The notes under the pieces were generated by a model that saw nothing but the letters and a program-made list of their open reading frames with translations, did no database searches and was not told the DNA's origin. Made by a program: the position numbers and the translations under genes. From the NCBI GenBank assembly GCA_028280165.1, contig JANQMI010000094.1:1-56252 (forward strand): 56,252 nucleotides of DNA. The letters are read 5' to 3'. Source of the stretch: Oceanicaulis sp. Lineage in GTDB: Bacteria > Pseudomonadota > Alphaproteobacteria > Caulobacterales > Maricaulaceae. Of this stretch, positions 12,687 to 21,172 are shown one piece after another (the first letter of the stretch is position 1; each line of letters opens with the position of its first letter).

Positions 12687-14601
12687 CGACAAACGGAGAC
12701 TTTCGCGGCGAGCCGCCGCGCGCCCGGGTCGGTGGAAAACGGCCGATGTGCCGATGGCGGTGGGGCCAACCCATGCCGTCACCGACCCGCGTATCAAAAC
12801 CATCTCCTGCATGGTCTCAACTCAGGAGTTTAAAACCGAGCTGCTGTTGAACACGGCTGGCTACTATATCGATCAGGACCCCGCGTCGCTGTTGATCATC
12901 CTGCCGACAGACAAGCTTGCTCAGGGGTTCACCAAAGACCGCTTAGACCCGCTGCTCGACGAGACGCCCTGTCTGGTTGAAGTGGTCCCCAGTAAGAAGT
13001 CGCGCTCTCAAGACCGCACGCTGGAGCGCGTGCTGGCGGATACTGGGGCTCTTATCGACATTGTGGGTGCTAACAGCCCTACAGACTTGTCCAGCCGGCC
13101 TAAGCGGATCGTGTTGGCTGATGAGGTCGACAAATACCCAGCCAGCGCGGGCAAGGAAGGTGATCCGTTGGCGCTGGCAGAGGAACGTCAGTCCACGTTC
13201 TGGAACAGGAAGAGCGTCCGGACTTGTTCGCCAACCAACAAAGGGTTCTCGCGCATCGGTCGGGAGTACGACATGAGCGATCAGCGCAAGCTGTTCGTCC
13301 GCTGCCCGCATTGTGATCATGCGCAACCGCTGACGTTCAAGCATGTCCATTGGGAGAAAGACACCGAGGGCAATCATCTACCAGAGACCGCCGGCATATC
13401 CTGCAAGGGGTGTGGCGTCATCTGGACCGAGAAAGAGCGCCGAGAAGCAATCAAGGCCGTCGTGAACGAGACTGACTTTGGATGGAGGCAGACCAAGCCG
13501 TTCAAGTGCTGCGGCGAAGACCACAAGCCGCTTAAGTGGGAGGGTGAAGGTCACTGGGATCAGGAGGGGCGTGCGCTCTGTCCGACCTGTCTTGAGCCCG
13601 GCGTGTCGCTGGAGCACGCGGGTTTTAATGCGTCGAAGCTTTATTCGCTCTCTCAGCCGCTTTCGCGAACAGTCCAGAAATTCATTGGCGCGAAGGGCGA
13701 TCCCTCAACGCTTCAGGTCTTCGTAAACACTCAGCTCGCAGAGGAATGGGAAGAAGGGTCGGTCAAGGTGGACCCAGATGGGCTCCTGTCGCGCCGGGAG
13801 GTCTACGGGCCCGATGATCTGCCAGAAGGTGTTTTGGTCCTGACAGCAGGTGTCGACGTTCAAGACAACCGTCTTGAGCTTGAAATCGTTGGGTGGGGCG
13901 CTGGCCAGGAAAGCTGGGGCGTCGTTCCCCTCGTGCTCTATGGCGATCCTTCGCAGGATGCAGTCTGGAACGATTTGGAATCTTGGCTGCTGCGCGATTT
14001 TCTAAGAGCGGATGGCCGGCTAATGAGGATCCAAGCGGCCGCCATCGACTCTGGTGGTCATCACACCGAGAAGGTCTATCAGTTTTGCGACAAGCGGGTA
14101 GGGCGACGGGTCCACGCCATCAAGGGTGATGGTGGTGCCGGAAAGCCAATCTGGCCGCGGCGCGCTTCCAAATCGAAGACCGGCTTTACGCTTTACATGG
14201 TCGGTGCCCATGCGGCCAGTGACCAGATTTATGGCAACCTGCGCACGACCGAACCTGGCGCAGGATACTGCCACTACTCGCAGGAATATGACCTTTCTTG
14301 GTTCAAGCAACTGCTTGCTGAGAAGCTGATCGTGCGGAAGGTCGGCGGGCAAAACGTCCGCGCATATGAATGCCCCAAGGGTACGCGCAACGAGGCCCAT
14401 GACTGCCGCCGCTACGCATTGGCTGCGCTTCTGTCGTTGCCGCGCAAGCTTCCTCCGGCCCCACCGAAAGCGCCGAAACCAGAATCCAACGCTGAAGAGC
14501 GATCGTCCGCGCCGGCGAAGCCTCCAGCTCCACCACCCAAGAAGAAGCCCAAGCGCCGTAGGCGTAGGGGATACAATGATACTGGAGACAGCTGGTTATG
14601 A
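12571..14601 (+). CDS. Terminase large subunit, GpA-like ATPase/nuclease
   Basis: Packages phage DNA with ATP and cuts the genome. 676 residues. The ATPase domain has the QxF/K-T-E motif STQEFKTE at about 86-93, where most relatives have S-S-Q-x-GKTE; here the glycine before lysine is phenylalanine. Walker B is IVLADEVDKYP. Two zinc-binding CxxC pairs (CPHCDH, CKGCGV, then CPTC) follow. The nuclease domain shows GVDVQDNRLE, AAIDSGGHHTEKV and RNEAHDCRRY. The start is uncertain: ATG 12571 overlaps Nu1 by 116 bases; ATG 12625 is a shorter alternative. The tail is Pro/Lys-rich. Confidence 0.9.
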   Translation: MNDMTLRLDAPLSFRDRLMKVRRRTLKPVPKRTLVEWADDKRRLSRRAAARPGRWKTADVPMAVGPTHAVTDPRIKTISCMVSTQEFKTELLLNTAGYYIDQDPASLLIILPTDKLAQGFTKDRLDPLLDETPCLVEVVPSKKSRSQDRTLERVLADTGALIDIVGANSPTDLSSRPKRIVLADEVDKYPASAGKEGDPLALAEERQSTFWNRKSVRTCSPTNKGFSRIGREYDMSDQRKLFVRCPHCDHAQPLTFKHVHWEKDTEGNHLPETAGISCKGCGVIWTEKERREAIKAVVNETDFGWRQTKPFKCCGEDHKPLKWEGEGHWDQEGRALCPTCLEPGVSLEHAGFNASKLYSLSQPLSRTVQKFIGAKGDPSTLQVFVNTQLAEEWEEGSVKVDPDGLLSRREVYGPDDLPEGVLVLTAGVDVQDNRLELEIVGWGAGQESWGVVPLVLYGDPSQDAVWNDLESWLLRDFLRADGRLMRIQAAAIDSGGHHTEKVYQFCDKRVGRRVHAIKGDGGAGKPIWPRRASKSKTGFTLYMVGAHAASDQIYGNLRTTEPGAGYCHYSQEYDLSWFKQLLAEKLIVRKVGGQNVRAYECPKGTRNEAHDCRRYALAALLSLPRKLPPAPPKAPKPESNAEERSSAPAKPPAPPPKKKPKRRRRRGYNDTGDSWL

Positions 14602-14801
14602 GCACGCGCTACACGCAAGCTGACCTGAATGCTCTGAATAGTGCGATAGCGACCGGCGCTCGCAGCGTCTCCTATAACGGCCAGAAAGTGGAGTACCGCG
14701 ACCTCGACGAAATGCTGAGGGTCCGAGACGACATGGAGCGCGAACTCGGCACCACCAAGACCAAGCGCCGCTCTCGCGCAGTTTTCAATCGAGGGCTCTA
14801 G
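14598..14801 (+). CDS. Head-tail joining protein, gpW-like
   Basis: 67 residues, ATGA overlap with the terminase stop. MSTRYTQADLNALNSAIATGARSV and VEYRDLDEMLRVRDDMERELG fit the two-helix, short-hairpin fold of lambda gpW, which binds the portal before tail attachment. The lambda order A-W-B is kept, with the portal immediately downstream. The C-terminus is basic (TKTKRRSRAVFNRG). Confidence 0.85.
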   Translation: MSTRYTQADLNALNSAIATGARSVSYNGQKVEYRDLDEMLRVRDDMERELGTTKTKRRSRAVFNRGL

Positions 14802-14803
14802 GT

Positions 14804-16318
14804 ATGGACCTTGTTACGCGCGCGCTCCGATTTGTCTCGCCGTCTGCGGCTTTCAAGCGTGCACGCACCCTGCAGGCGTTAGACCTCATTGAGAAGCGTG
14901 GCTACGAGGGAGCGTCGAAGGGAAGGCGCGTCAAGAATTGGCGTACGGCATCAACCAGTGCCAACGCGGAGCTCCAGAGTGCTCACGTCACCCTCCGCAA
15001 TCGCTCCCGCGATCTGTTCAGAAACGACAGCTGGGCGAAGCGCGGGGGTGAAATCATCGTTGAGTGCGCTGCAGGTGCCGTACCCAAGCCGGAGACAGGG
15101 AACGATGCGCTTGATGCCGAAATCGTAGCCGCTTTCGAAGAATGGTCGCAGGCCTGTGATGCAGAGGAGGATGACGACTTCTTCGGCCTGCAAGATCAGG
15201 CGGTCCAATCCATCGTTGAGAGTGGTGACGTGCTGATGCGTCGCCGCCGCCGCCGGTCGTCCGATAGGCTTGCTGTGCCATTGCAGCTCCAGCTCATGGA
15301 GCCAGACCACCTAGATGCGTCCGAGGTTAGAAATGTCGGTACCGGTCTAGATGTGGTCCATGGGATCGAGCTTGATCGGCTGAACCGGCGTGCCGCCTAT
15401 TGGCTCTATCCAACCCACCCAGGGGAGGTAGGGATTTACCGGCCTCAGGGCCTGACCAGCCGTCGCATTCCGGCCGATCAAATCGCACATGGCTTTCGAA
15501 AGACCCGCCCCGGCCAGCTTGTTGGCGTACCTTGGGTGTCCTCGGCGATGATCGATCTGCGCGACCTGGGCGATTACGAGCACGCTGAGCAGGTCCGAAA
15601 GAAGATTGAAGCCTGTCTTTCGGTTTTCGTGACAACAAACGACCCGTCAGACCTCCCTGAACTCGGCAGCGAAGGCGAGGACGACGATGGCCCCTTGGAA
15701 ACCCTTGAACCAGGCATGATCGAGTACCTCAAGCACGGTGAGGATATCCAAACCGTCAACCCATCGCCCAGCTCGGGTTATGACGCATACACGCGCTCGC
15801 GTTTGCACAAGATCGCCACAGGAATGGGTATTCCTTACATGCTTCTGACGGGCGATGTGAGCCGTGCAAACTGGTCGAGCTACAAGGCCGGTATCGTGCC
15901 GTTCAAGCAGATGATCCGGCGCTTCCAGAAGCGCGTGATGCTCCGCAAGGTGTGTCGGCCTGCGTGGCGATGGTTCATCGACGCAGCTTACGCCGCGGGG
16001 CGCATCAGCGAGATCAACTACGGCGTCCAATGGACACTGCCCGGCCTGGAGCCAATCGACCGCCTCAAAGAGGTGATGGCCGATCAAATGGAAGCCCGCA
16101 TCGGCAAGACCGCGATGCAGGAGATCATCCGGGCCTCAGGACGAGACCCTGAGCAGGTGCTTAGAGAAATTATCGAATGGGCGAGCAAGACCGACGCAGC
16201 GGAGCTCGTATTCGATAGCGATCCGCGCAAGGTCTCGAACGCAGGCCTGACCCAGGCCCGCCCACCGGGGACAGTTGTTCCTCCAACCGGCGCGCCAAAC
16301 AACGAACCCACGGAGTAA
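14804..16318 (+). CDS. Portal protein, lambda gpB family
   Basis: Forms the dodecameric channel at one vertex through which DNA enters. 504 residues. The N-terminus is basic and the body follows the family: SQACDAEEDDDFFGLQDQAVQSIVESGDVLM, PLQLQLMEPDHLD, HGIELDRLNRRAAYWLYP, GVPWVSSAMIDLRDLGDYEHAEQVRKKIEACLSVFV, then SRANWSSYKAGIVPFKQMI, the last being a hallmark of phage portals. The tail is proline-rich and likely flexible. Follows gpW by two bases and precedes the protease-capsid gene. Confidence 0.92.
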   Translation: MDLVTRALRFVSPSAAFKRARTLQALDLIEKRGYEGASKGRRVKNWRTASTSANAELQSAHVTLRNRSRDLFRNDSWAKRGGEIIVECAAGAVPKPETGNDALDAEIVAAFEEWSQACDAEEDDDFFGLQDQAVQSIVESGDVLMRRRRRRSSDRLAVPLQLQLMEPDHLDASEVRNVGTGLDVVHGIELDRLNRRAAYWLYPTHPGEVGIYRPQGLTSRRIPADQIAHGFRKTRPGQLVGVPWVSSAMIDLRDLGDYEHAEQVRKKIEACLSVFVTTNDPSDLPELGSEGEDDDGPLETLEPGMIEYLKHGEDIQTVNPSPSSGYDAYTRSRLHKIATGMGIPYMLLTGDVSRANWSSYKAGIVPFKQMIRRFQKRVMLRKVCRPAWRWFIDAAYAAGRISEINYGVQWTLPGLEPIDRLKEVMADQMEARIGKTAMQEIIRASGRDPEQVLREIIEWASKTDAAELVFDSDPRKVSNAGLTQARPPGTVVPPTGAPNNEPTE

Positions 16319-16321
16319 ACC

Positions 16322-18316
16322 ATGGCGAATGACGTGGCAGACACCGTCCAGCTCTCACGGCTGGGGCGGACAGCGGAGGTGCGCGCCAGCTCCGTCGATG
16401 AGGATGAACGCACGGTCGAGGTCACCTGGACGACTGGTGCCGGTGTGCCGCGCCGGATGCCCGGCCTGGGCCGCGTGATCGAGGAGCTGGAAGTCAGCAC
16501 TTCAGCTATCCGGCTGGACCGCCTGAACAACGGTGCGCCGTTTCTAAACACCCATGCCGACTGGTCGCTGGATGATGTGCTCGGCGTCGTAGAGCGCGCT
16601 TGGATCGAGGGCGAAGAGGGCAGGGCGCTCATTCGCTTTTCGGACCGTGAGGACGTTGAGCCCATCTGGCGCGATGTGAAAGCGGGGATCATTCGCAATA
16701 TCAGCGTCGGGTACCGCACACACCGGTACGAAGTCATCGAAGAAGAGGGCGAGCCCACTCGGGTGATCGCCAGGGATTGGGAGCCGACAGAAATCTCGGC
16801 CGTCCCAATTGGTGCGGACGATCAGGCAGGCTTCCGCGCCGACAATAATGAAAACGCCTGCCAACTCACCCGGGCGACGCCCGATCAATCCGACAAGGAG
16901 ACCCCGATGGCCGAAGAGGACATCAAGCCGGGCGTTGATCCCAAAGACGACGCGCCCGAGAGCCGCAAGGCTGACCCCACCCCCGCGCCCGCCCCAGAGC
17001 TGGAGAAGAAAGTGGATGTGGCCGAAGTGCGCTCTGCTGAGCGCAAGCGCATCACCGAAATCACGACCGTTGGGCGCAAGCTCAAAATCGAGCAGTCCGT
17101 GATTGATGCCGCGATTGAGCGAGGCGACAGCATTGATACGGCACGTGCTGCCTTTATCGACGCGATGGCCGATGATGACGACGAACCCGGTGAAATCCGG
17201 GGCAACATCACCATCAATCGTGATGAGAACGAGACCCGTCGCAACCTGATCGAGAATGCCATTGAGGTTCGCTTGAACCCCGCTGCAGAGATGCTTGAGG
17301 GTGCTGGTCAGTTCCGCAGCATGAGCCTGCTTCGGATCGGTGAGGAGCTCCTCAGTGCGCGCGGGCAAAGCGTCCGTGGCATGCCTCGCGATGAGATGGC
17401 GGCCAAGATGCTGGAGCGTGGCTACCACGGTACCAGCGACTTCACCTTGATCCTGCAGAATGTCGCCAGCAAGCGTCTGCGGGCTGCCTATGAGGCCGCG
17501 CCCCAGACGTTTGATCCGATCGTGCGTCGCACGACGGTGAGCGACTTCAAGCCTGTCAATGTGTTGACCCTGTCGGACTTCCCGGCGTTTGAGGCCATGA
17601 CTGAAAACGCGGAATACAAGTACGGCACCATGGGTGAAGGTCGCGAGACCTACGCTCTGGCGAGCTATGGCCGGGGCATCAGCTTCACCCGCCGCATGAT
17701 CATCAATGACGATCTGAACGCGTTTGATCGGATCACTCAGGCGATCGGCACCTCTGCTGCCAACCTGGAGTCCGATACGGTTTGGGGTCTGGTCACGAGC
17801 AATCCTGCGCTGGCCAGTGGAACTGCGGTGTTCCACGCCGATCACGGCAACCTGGCTACGGCAGGTGGGATCACGGTCAACAATATCGGCGCTGGTCGCA
17901 CATTGATGCGCAATCAGCGCTCGTTGGCCCCAGACGCCAGCACCGAAGGTACCTTGCTCAATCTGCAGCCGGCCTTCCTGGCCGTGCCTGGTGAGCTGGA
18001 GACCGTGGCCCGCCAGCACATCAATGCGACTTCCATCGTCACTGATGTGACCAAGCAGAACGTGTACGCCAACACGATGGGCCTCATTGTCGAGCCGCGT
18101 CTGGCCAGCAATGGTGGCAGCGTAGACGACTGGTATCTCTTCGCCTCGCCGTCCCAGGTCGACATCATCGAGTTCGCAGAGCTTGAAGGCCAGTCCGGCG
18201 TCTTCATCGATCAGATGGTCGATTTCGACACGGACGGTATCAAGATCAAGGCGCGCCGTGAGTTCGCGGCCGCCTGGATCGATTACCGCGGTGCGATGAA
18301 GAACCCCGGCTCCTAA
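16322..18316 (+). CDS. Prohead protease fused to major capsid protein
   Basis: One 664-residue chain. Residues 1-180 are an HK97-type prohead protease (U35): His78 in LNTHADWS and Ser128 in NISVGYRTH are the expected catalytic pair. Residues 180-300 are charged scaffold-like sequence rich in Asp, Glu and Lys (EKETPMAEEDIKPG and an AERKRITEITTVG helix). From about 340 the Mu gpT-like capsid begins (SKRLRAAYEAAPQTFDPIVRR, FTRRMIINDDLNAFDRI, HADHGNLA, WYLFASPSQVDIIEFAELEGQSG). The protease presumably cuts itself away from the capsid after assembly. A fused gene replaces the usual two or three genes. ATG 16322. Confidence 0.9.
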   Translation: MANDVADTVQLSRLGRTAEVRASSVDEDERTVEVTWTTGAGVPRRMPGLGRVIEELEVSTSAIRLDRLNNGAPFLNTHADWSLDDVLGVVERAWIEGEEGRALIRFSDREDVEPIWRDVKAGIIRNISVGYRTHRYEVIEEEGEPTRVIARDWEPTEISAVPIGADDQAGFRADNNENACQLTRATPDQSDKETPMAEEDIKPGVDPKDDAPESRKADPTPAPAPELEKKVDVAEVRSAERKRITEITTVGRKLKIEQSVIDAAIERGDSIDTARAAFIDAMADDDDEPGEIRGNITINRDENETRRNLIENAIEVRLNPAAEMLEGAGQFRSMSLLRIGEELLSARGQSVRGMPRDEMAAKMLERGYHGTSDFTLILQNVASKRLRAAYEAAPQTFDPIVRRTTVSDFKPVNVLTLSDFPAFEAMTENAEYKYGTMGEGRETYALASYGRGISFTRRMIINDDLNAFDRITQAIGTSAANLESDTVWGLVTSNPALASGTAVFHADHGNLATAGGITVNNIGAGRTLMRNQRSLAPDASTEGTLLNLQPAFLAVPGELETVARQHINATSIVTDVTKQNVYANTMGLIVEPRLASNGGSVDDWYLFASPSQVDIIEFAELEGQSGVFIDQMVDFDTDGIKIKARREFAAAWIDYRGAMKNPGS

Positions 18317-18396
18317 GGCCGATATCCCCAACATGAGCTGAGACGTGGGCGGCCGTGTGCCGCCCGCTCTCTTTTCGGCCAAGGAAAGGAACCATC

Positions 18397-18750
18397 ATGG
18401 CCAAGAATTTCAAACAAACGGGTCGCTATATCGATGTGGCGGCTCCAACCGGTGGTGTCACCAGTGGCGATCTGGTCAAGGTCGGCCAGATCTTCGGTGT
18501 TGCTCAGGTGAGCGCCGCTGAAGGTGAAGCAGTCGCCTTGGATACCGAAGGTGTGCATGAAGTCCCTGCCGCCTCCTCAGTGGTCATCGCTGCGGGGGAC
18601 GCGCTCTTCTGGGACGTGGCAGACGGCAACTTCAACAAGTCGGCCGCCGGAAACCACTATCTCGGGATCGCGGTCGGCCCGTCCGCCAATGGTGTGACCA
18701 CAGTCGACATTCGTCTGAATGGCGCAATGCCGGCGGCAGCTGGCGCATAA
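18397..18750 (+). CDS. Capsid decoration protein, DUF2190-like
   Basis: ATG 18397 follows AAGGAAAGGA. 117 residues: MAKNFKQTGRYIDVAAPTGG, VTSGDLVKVGQIFGVAQVSAAEGEAVALDTEGVHEVPA and YLGIAVGPSANGVTTVDIRLNG. This matches the DUF2190 family, which provides cement or decoration proteins on the outside of heads and usually lies right after the capsid gene. The unusual cysteine-free, acidic composition is typical. Low-stress regulation is not visible. Confidence 0.85.
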   Translation: MAKNFKQTGRYIDVAAPTGGVTSGDLVKVGQIFGVAQVSAAEGEAVALDTEGVHEVPAASSVVIAAGDALFWDVADGNFNKSAAGNHYLGIAVGPSANGVTTVDIRLNGAMPAAAGA

Positions 18751-18753
18751 CTC

Positions 18754-19065
18754 ATGGCCGCCCGTGTCTTCTCCGGTGTTGGCCGGGCGGTCACCCAGGC
18801 TTTGGGTGAGGCGGTGACTTTTACGCCGCAAGGAGGTTCCGCCGCCTCCCTGCAAGGTGTTTTCACGCGTGACTACATCGCGGCCGGCAAGGATGGCGAT
18901 TTGAGCGTAGAGAGCGTTTCTCCAGCCGTGTCTGTGCGCGCTGTGGATGCGCCTTCGCTTGCTCAGGGTGACGGCTTCACGATCGAAGCGATCGACTACG
19001 TCGTCGTTGAAGTGATGCCAGACGGGTTGGGCATGGTCACCGCTCTGCTTCATGAGGCGTCCTAA
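18754..19065 (+). CDS. Head-tail attachment protein, gpFII-like
   Basis: 103 residues. MAARVFSGVGRAVTQALGEAVTFTPQGGSAASLQGVFTRDYI is a beta-barrel pattern like lambda FII, which fits between head and tail. It is encoded four bases after the decoration gene and overlaps the next by one base (TAATG). Length fits the family (about 117 in lambda). No other candidate is likely in this position. Confidence 0.75.
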   Translation: MAARVFSGVGRAVTQALGEAVTFTPQGGSAASLQGVFTRDYIAAGKDGDLSVESVSPAVSVRAVDAPSLAQGDGFTIEAIDYVVVEVMPDGLGMVTALLHEAS

Positions 19066-19514
19066 TGGCTCATGTTCGCACCGCAATCCGAGACTTGCTC
19101 AAGGATCGGGTCACTGGCCTGCAGGCCACGGGCGACCGGGTCTACAAGAACCGGCTGAAGCCTGTTCCAGCAAACCAGCTGCCTGCGATATCCGTAAGCT
19201 CAGGCGACGAGCAGATCACGACCCTGACACAGGGTAGCCCGCGCCGCCTTCAGCGCATCCTTCAGGTTAGCTTCGACATCATTGCGGACGCTGATGCGGA
19301 CGGGGCTGCTGATGCACTGGATATCGTGGCTGAGGAGATCGAGGCGGTTTTGGTCCCGGGCGCTTGGTCCGCCGGCAAGATCTTCGATCTTGCCCCTGTG
19401 AGCTCCACAGAAGTTTTCGACGCCGAAGGCAGGAAAGTCTCCGGTCAATCACGCCTGACCTACGAGGTCGAATACCACACGGCTGAAGGCGCAGCCGACA
19501 CTGTTTTGGCCTAG
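19065..19514 (+). CDS. Tail completion protein, gpU-like
   Basis: 149 residues. MAHVRTAIRDLLKDRVTGLQATGDRVYKNRL, then LPAISVSSGDEQITTLTQGSPRRLQR, a LQVSFDIIADADADGAADALDIVAEEIE domain and SRLTYEVEYHT. This is the minor tail U fold, which caps the tail tube at the head end. Position between FII and the tube protein is as in lambda. The TAATG overlap couples it to FII. Confidence 0.75.
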   Translation: MAHVRTAIRDLLKDRVTGLQATGDRVYKNRLKPVPANQLPAISVSSGDEQITTLTQGSPRRLQRILQVSFDIIADADADGAADALDIVAEEIEAVLVPGAWSAGKIFDLAPVSSTEVFDAEGRKVSGQSRLTYEVEYHTAEGAADTVLA

Positions 19515-19529
19515 GTATAGGAGGCGATC

Positions 19530-19922
19530 ATGGCCACGTCACATGGTAAGGACGGCATCGTAAAGGTTGGCGCAAATCGCGTCCTGGAAACCACTTCATG
19601 GTCTCTGACTGAGACTGCCGAAACCGTCGACACTACATCCCAGGGCGACGCTGCCCGTACACACATCCTCGGCCAGACGGCCTGGACCGCATCAATTGCA
19701 GCCTACTTGGATCCAGCCGACACGACCGGTCAGGAAGCTCTTGCAATTGGCGCATCGGTGACGGTCGCGCTCTATCCAGCGGGCGACCAAAGCGGGGACC
19801 GCGAATACACAGGCACTGCAACTGTCACCAGTGTTTCGCCCAATTCGGAGCTGTCATCGGTCAACTCTGTTTCGTTCGAACTGCAGGGCAATGGCGCGTT
19901 GACGAAAGGCGCGGTCGTCTGA
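19530..19922 (+). CDS. Major tail tube protein, gpV-like
   Basis: 130 residues: MATSHGKDGIVKVGANRVLETTSWSLTETAETVDTTSQGD, IAAYLDPADTTGQEALAIGASVTVALYP and NSELSSVNSVSFELQGNGALT. This is the two-sheet fold of siphophage tail tubes; the paired SWSLTETAETVDTTSQGD region is a signature of the family. An AGGAGG-like site (TAGGAGGCG) precedes the ATG. The stop overlaps the next gene by one base. Confidence 0.85.
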   Translation: MATSHGKDGIVKVGANRVLETTSWSLTETAETVDTTSQGDAARTHILGQTAWTASIAAYLDPADTTGQEALAIGASVTVALYPAGDQSGDREYTGTATVTSVSPNSELSSVNSVSFELQGNGALTKGAVV

Positions 19923-20323
19923 TGAGCAAGCTCGATGTTAAGGCCATGCTTCAGGCGGCAAAGGATCACCGTGAGTCCCATCTGACCAAGGTTGAGGTCG
20001 ATGAGTTCTCAGGGCCTGATGAGCCGCCTGTTACCGTCTTCGCCAAGCGCCCATCCATCAGTGACCGGAGTGCGATTTTGAACGCCTCGCGCGACGCGGA
20101 TACGGGCCATGTTGACCAGCATGAATCCGCACTCAGGACAGTGATCCGCCTATCCCGCGATGAAGACGAGAAGCGACTGTTTACGGTGGAGAATGCCCAG
20201 TTCATGCGCCTGAATGTCGATGCCGATGTGATCGAAGCGCTCGCCTACCGGCTTAATGCGGGTCTGTCCTATGAAGCCGCAAAAAAAAACTCGAACACGA
20301 CGCCGAGCTCAGATACCGACTAA
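19922..20323 (+). CDS. Tail assembly chaperone, gpG-like
   Basis: 133 residues. MSKLDVKAMLQAAKDHRESHLTKVEVDEF begins the chaperone; VTVFAKRPSISDRSAILNAS and ADVIEALAYRLNAGLSYEAAKK follow. In lambda-like phages G binds the tape measure before tube growth. The reading frame runs over an A9 tract and ends 12 codons later; ribosomes that shift there make the longer GT form. TGATG overlap with the tube gene. Confidence 0.85.
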   Translation: MSKLDVKAMLQAAKDHRESHLTKVEVDEFSGPDEPPVTVFAKRPSISDRSAILNASRDADTGHVDQHESALRTVIRLSRDEDEKRLFTVENAQFMRLNVDADVIEALAYRLNAGLSYEAAKKNSNTTPSSDTD

Positions 20324-20451
20324 ACCTCGCTGAGCGCCTGAACATGACGCTCGAACAGCTCGATGAAACCATGACGTTGGACGAGCTGAAGCTTCGGATG
20401 GCACTGGATGAACGCAAGGCTGAGGAGCTGAGGGAGGCGACGGAGTCCTAA
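19922..20451 (+). CDS. Tail assembly chaperone GT, made by -1 ribosomal frameshift
   Basis: Same start as G; after a -1 shift at A-AAA-AAA (20281-20287) the -1 frame runs open for 54 codons (about 20287-20451): KLEHDAELRYRLNLAERLN, QLDETMTLDELKLRMALDERKAEELREATES. This is a helical, charged extension like lambda T. The open frame in this exact phase, with normal stop TAA at 20449, is strong evidence that the shift is used. The join is by translation, not by a sequencing error, since slippery tract and stop positions fit the family. Confidence 0.85.
20281..20287 (+). other. Programmed -1 frameshift slippery heptamer
   Basis: Nine A residues (20281-20289) contain the slippery heptamer A AAA AAA in the zero frame of the chaperone. 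Any downstream stimulator is unclear; weak GC pairing around 20300-20330 is possible. A run of nine A may also slip during transcription. Confidence 0.85.
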
Positions 20452-20473
20452 CCTCCTTCTTTGCACCGCAATG

Positions 20474-20626
20474 CTACCTCTTTCGGTTAGGGTTAGGTTT
20501 TTTACCCTTGTTGGCATCGTCTTGCCCTTGCCGGTTTGGCTTGTAGGGTTGATAGCCTTTGCGTTCGAGATCGCCTTCACCTGAATTGGGGTCCTTACCC
20601 GTTGGGCCTTTGTCTTTGGGAGCCAT
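20474..20626 (-). CDS. Small lysine/proline-rich protein, 50 aa
   Basis: Short minus-strand ORF, too short for many finders, in the gap between the tail chaperone and the membrane protein. It starts at ATG 20626 with a weak GAGG ten bases upstream and lies back-to-back with the next rightward gene (start 20630). Product MAPKDKGPTGKDPNSGEGDL... is charged, proline/glycine-rich and probably disordered. The 5' overlap of two divergent starts argues that one may be false; I keep it because the frame is clean and composition unlike random. Confidence 0.4.
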   Translation of the reverse strand: MAPKDKGPTGKDPNSGEGDLERKGYQPYKPNRQGQDDANKGKKPNPNRKR

Positions 20627-20629
20627 CTA

Positions 20630-21157
20630 TTGAGCCTCAAGATTGATCAATATCTAGCGGAACACTTAGCCAAGGCTTCGCCTGAAATGCTAGATGAAAT
20701 TCTTCGTCTATCTGAAGTGGAACTAAGCGCGACCGCGGAAACAGCCCGGTTTCGGGATCAGCGAGGGGTGGCCCTTGGGGCCGTCTCCGGCTCGATGGCC
20801 GCGGCTGGACTCGGTGCTTTTGGTGTCGGTCTGAGTGGCGAAGAGCCGCTTTTGCCGCTTGTCTGGGGCGCGGGCGTGTTTGCCGTCCTCATGCTGCTGG
20901 CGGCGGCCTGCTGTTTCTGGTCAGCGCGGCCATCGAGCTACTACGTCCCCGGTCTGGAACCGTCGCGCTGGGTGGAGGACATCAAGGACGGTGTCAGCCT
21001 CCACCAGGGCAAAGCCGAGGTCGCAGCGCTGTATGATGCGGCGATCAAAGCTGATGGGCCTGAGGCAAAGCGCCAGCAAGAATGCTTGCAGTACGCGGCT
21101 GTTCTCGCGGTTCTGGCGGTGATCTGCGGTGGGATGGGAGCGCTGTACGGCGGCTAG
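20630..21157 (+). CDS. Three-transmembrane accessory protein, 175 aa
   Basis: Start is TTG 20630 (no ATG nearby). Residues 1-45 are helical and charged (DQYLAEHLAKASPEMLDEIL), then two transmembrane helices (about 47-68 and 75-98), a soluble charged loop (VEDIKDGVSLHQGKAEVAALYDAAIKAD) and a third helix at about 154-173. Similar alphaproteobacterial proteins occur in prophages and islands without a known role. It lies in a block inserted between tail genes and so is an accessory (moron-type) gene rather than structural. Confidence 0.65.
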   Translation: MSLKIDQYLAEHLAKASPEMLDEILRLSEVELSATAETARFRDQRGVALGAVSGSMAAAGLGAFGVGLSGEEPLLPLVWGAGVFAVLMLLAAACCFWSARPSSYYVPGLEPSRWVEDIKDGVSLHQGKAEVAALYDAAIKADGPEAKRQQECLQYAAVLAVLAVICGGMGALYGG

Positions 21158-21172
21158 TCAGCGAGGGCCATT

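Noticed and set aside
16544-18382. 612-residue minus-strand open frame opposite the protease-capsid gene
   Set aside because: It mirrors the codon pattern of a clearly coding + strand gene, has no ribosome site and no recognisable domain.
20320-20640. 106-residue minus-strand ORF
   Set aside because: Most of it runs through the GT extension of the chaperone; the shorter 50-codon ORF in a different frame is preferred.
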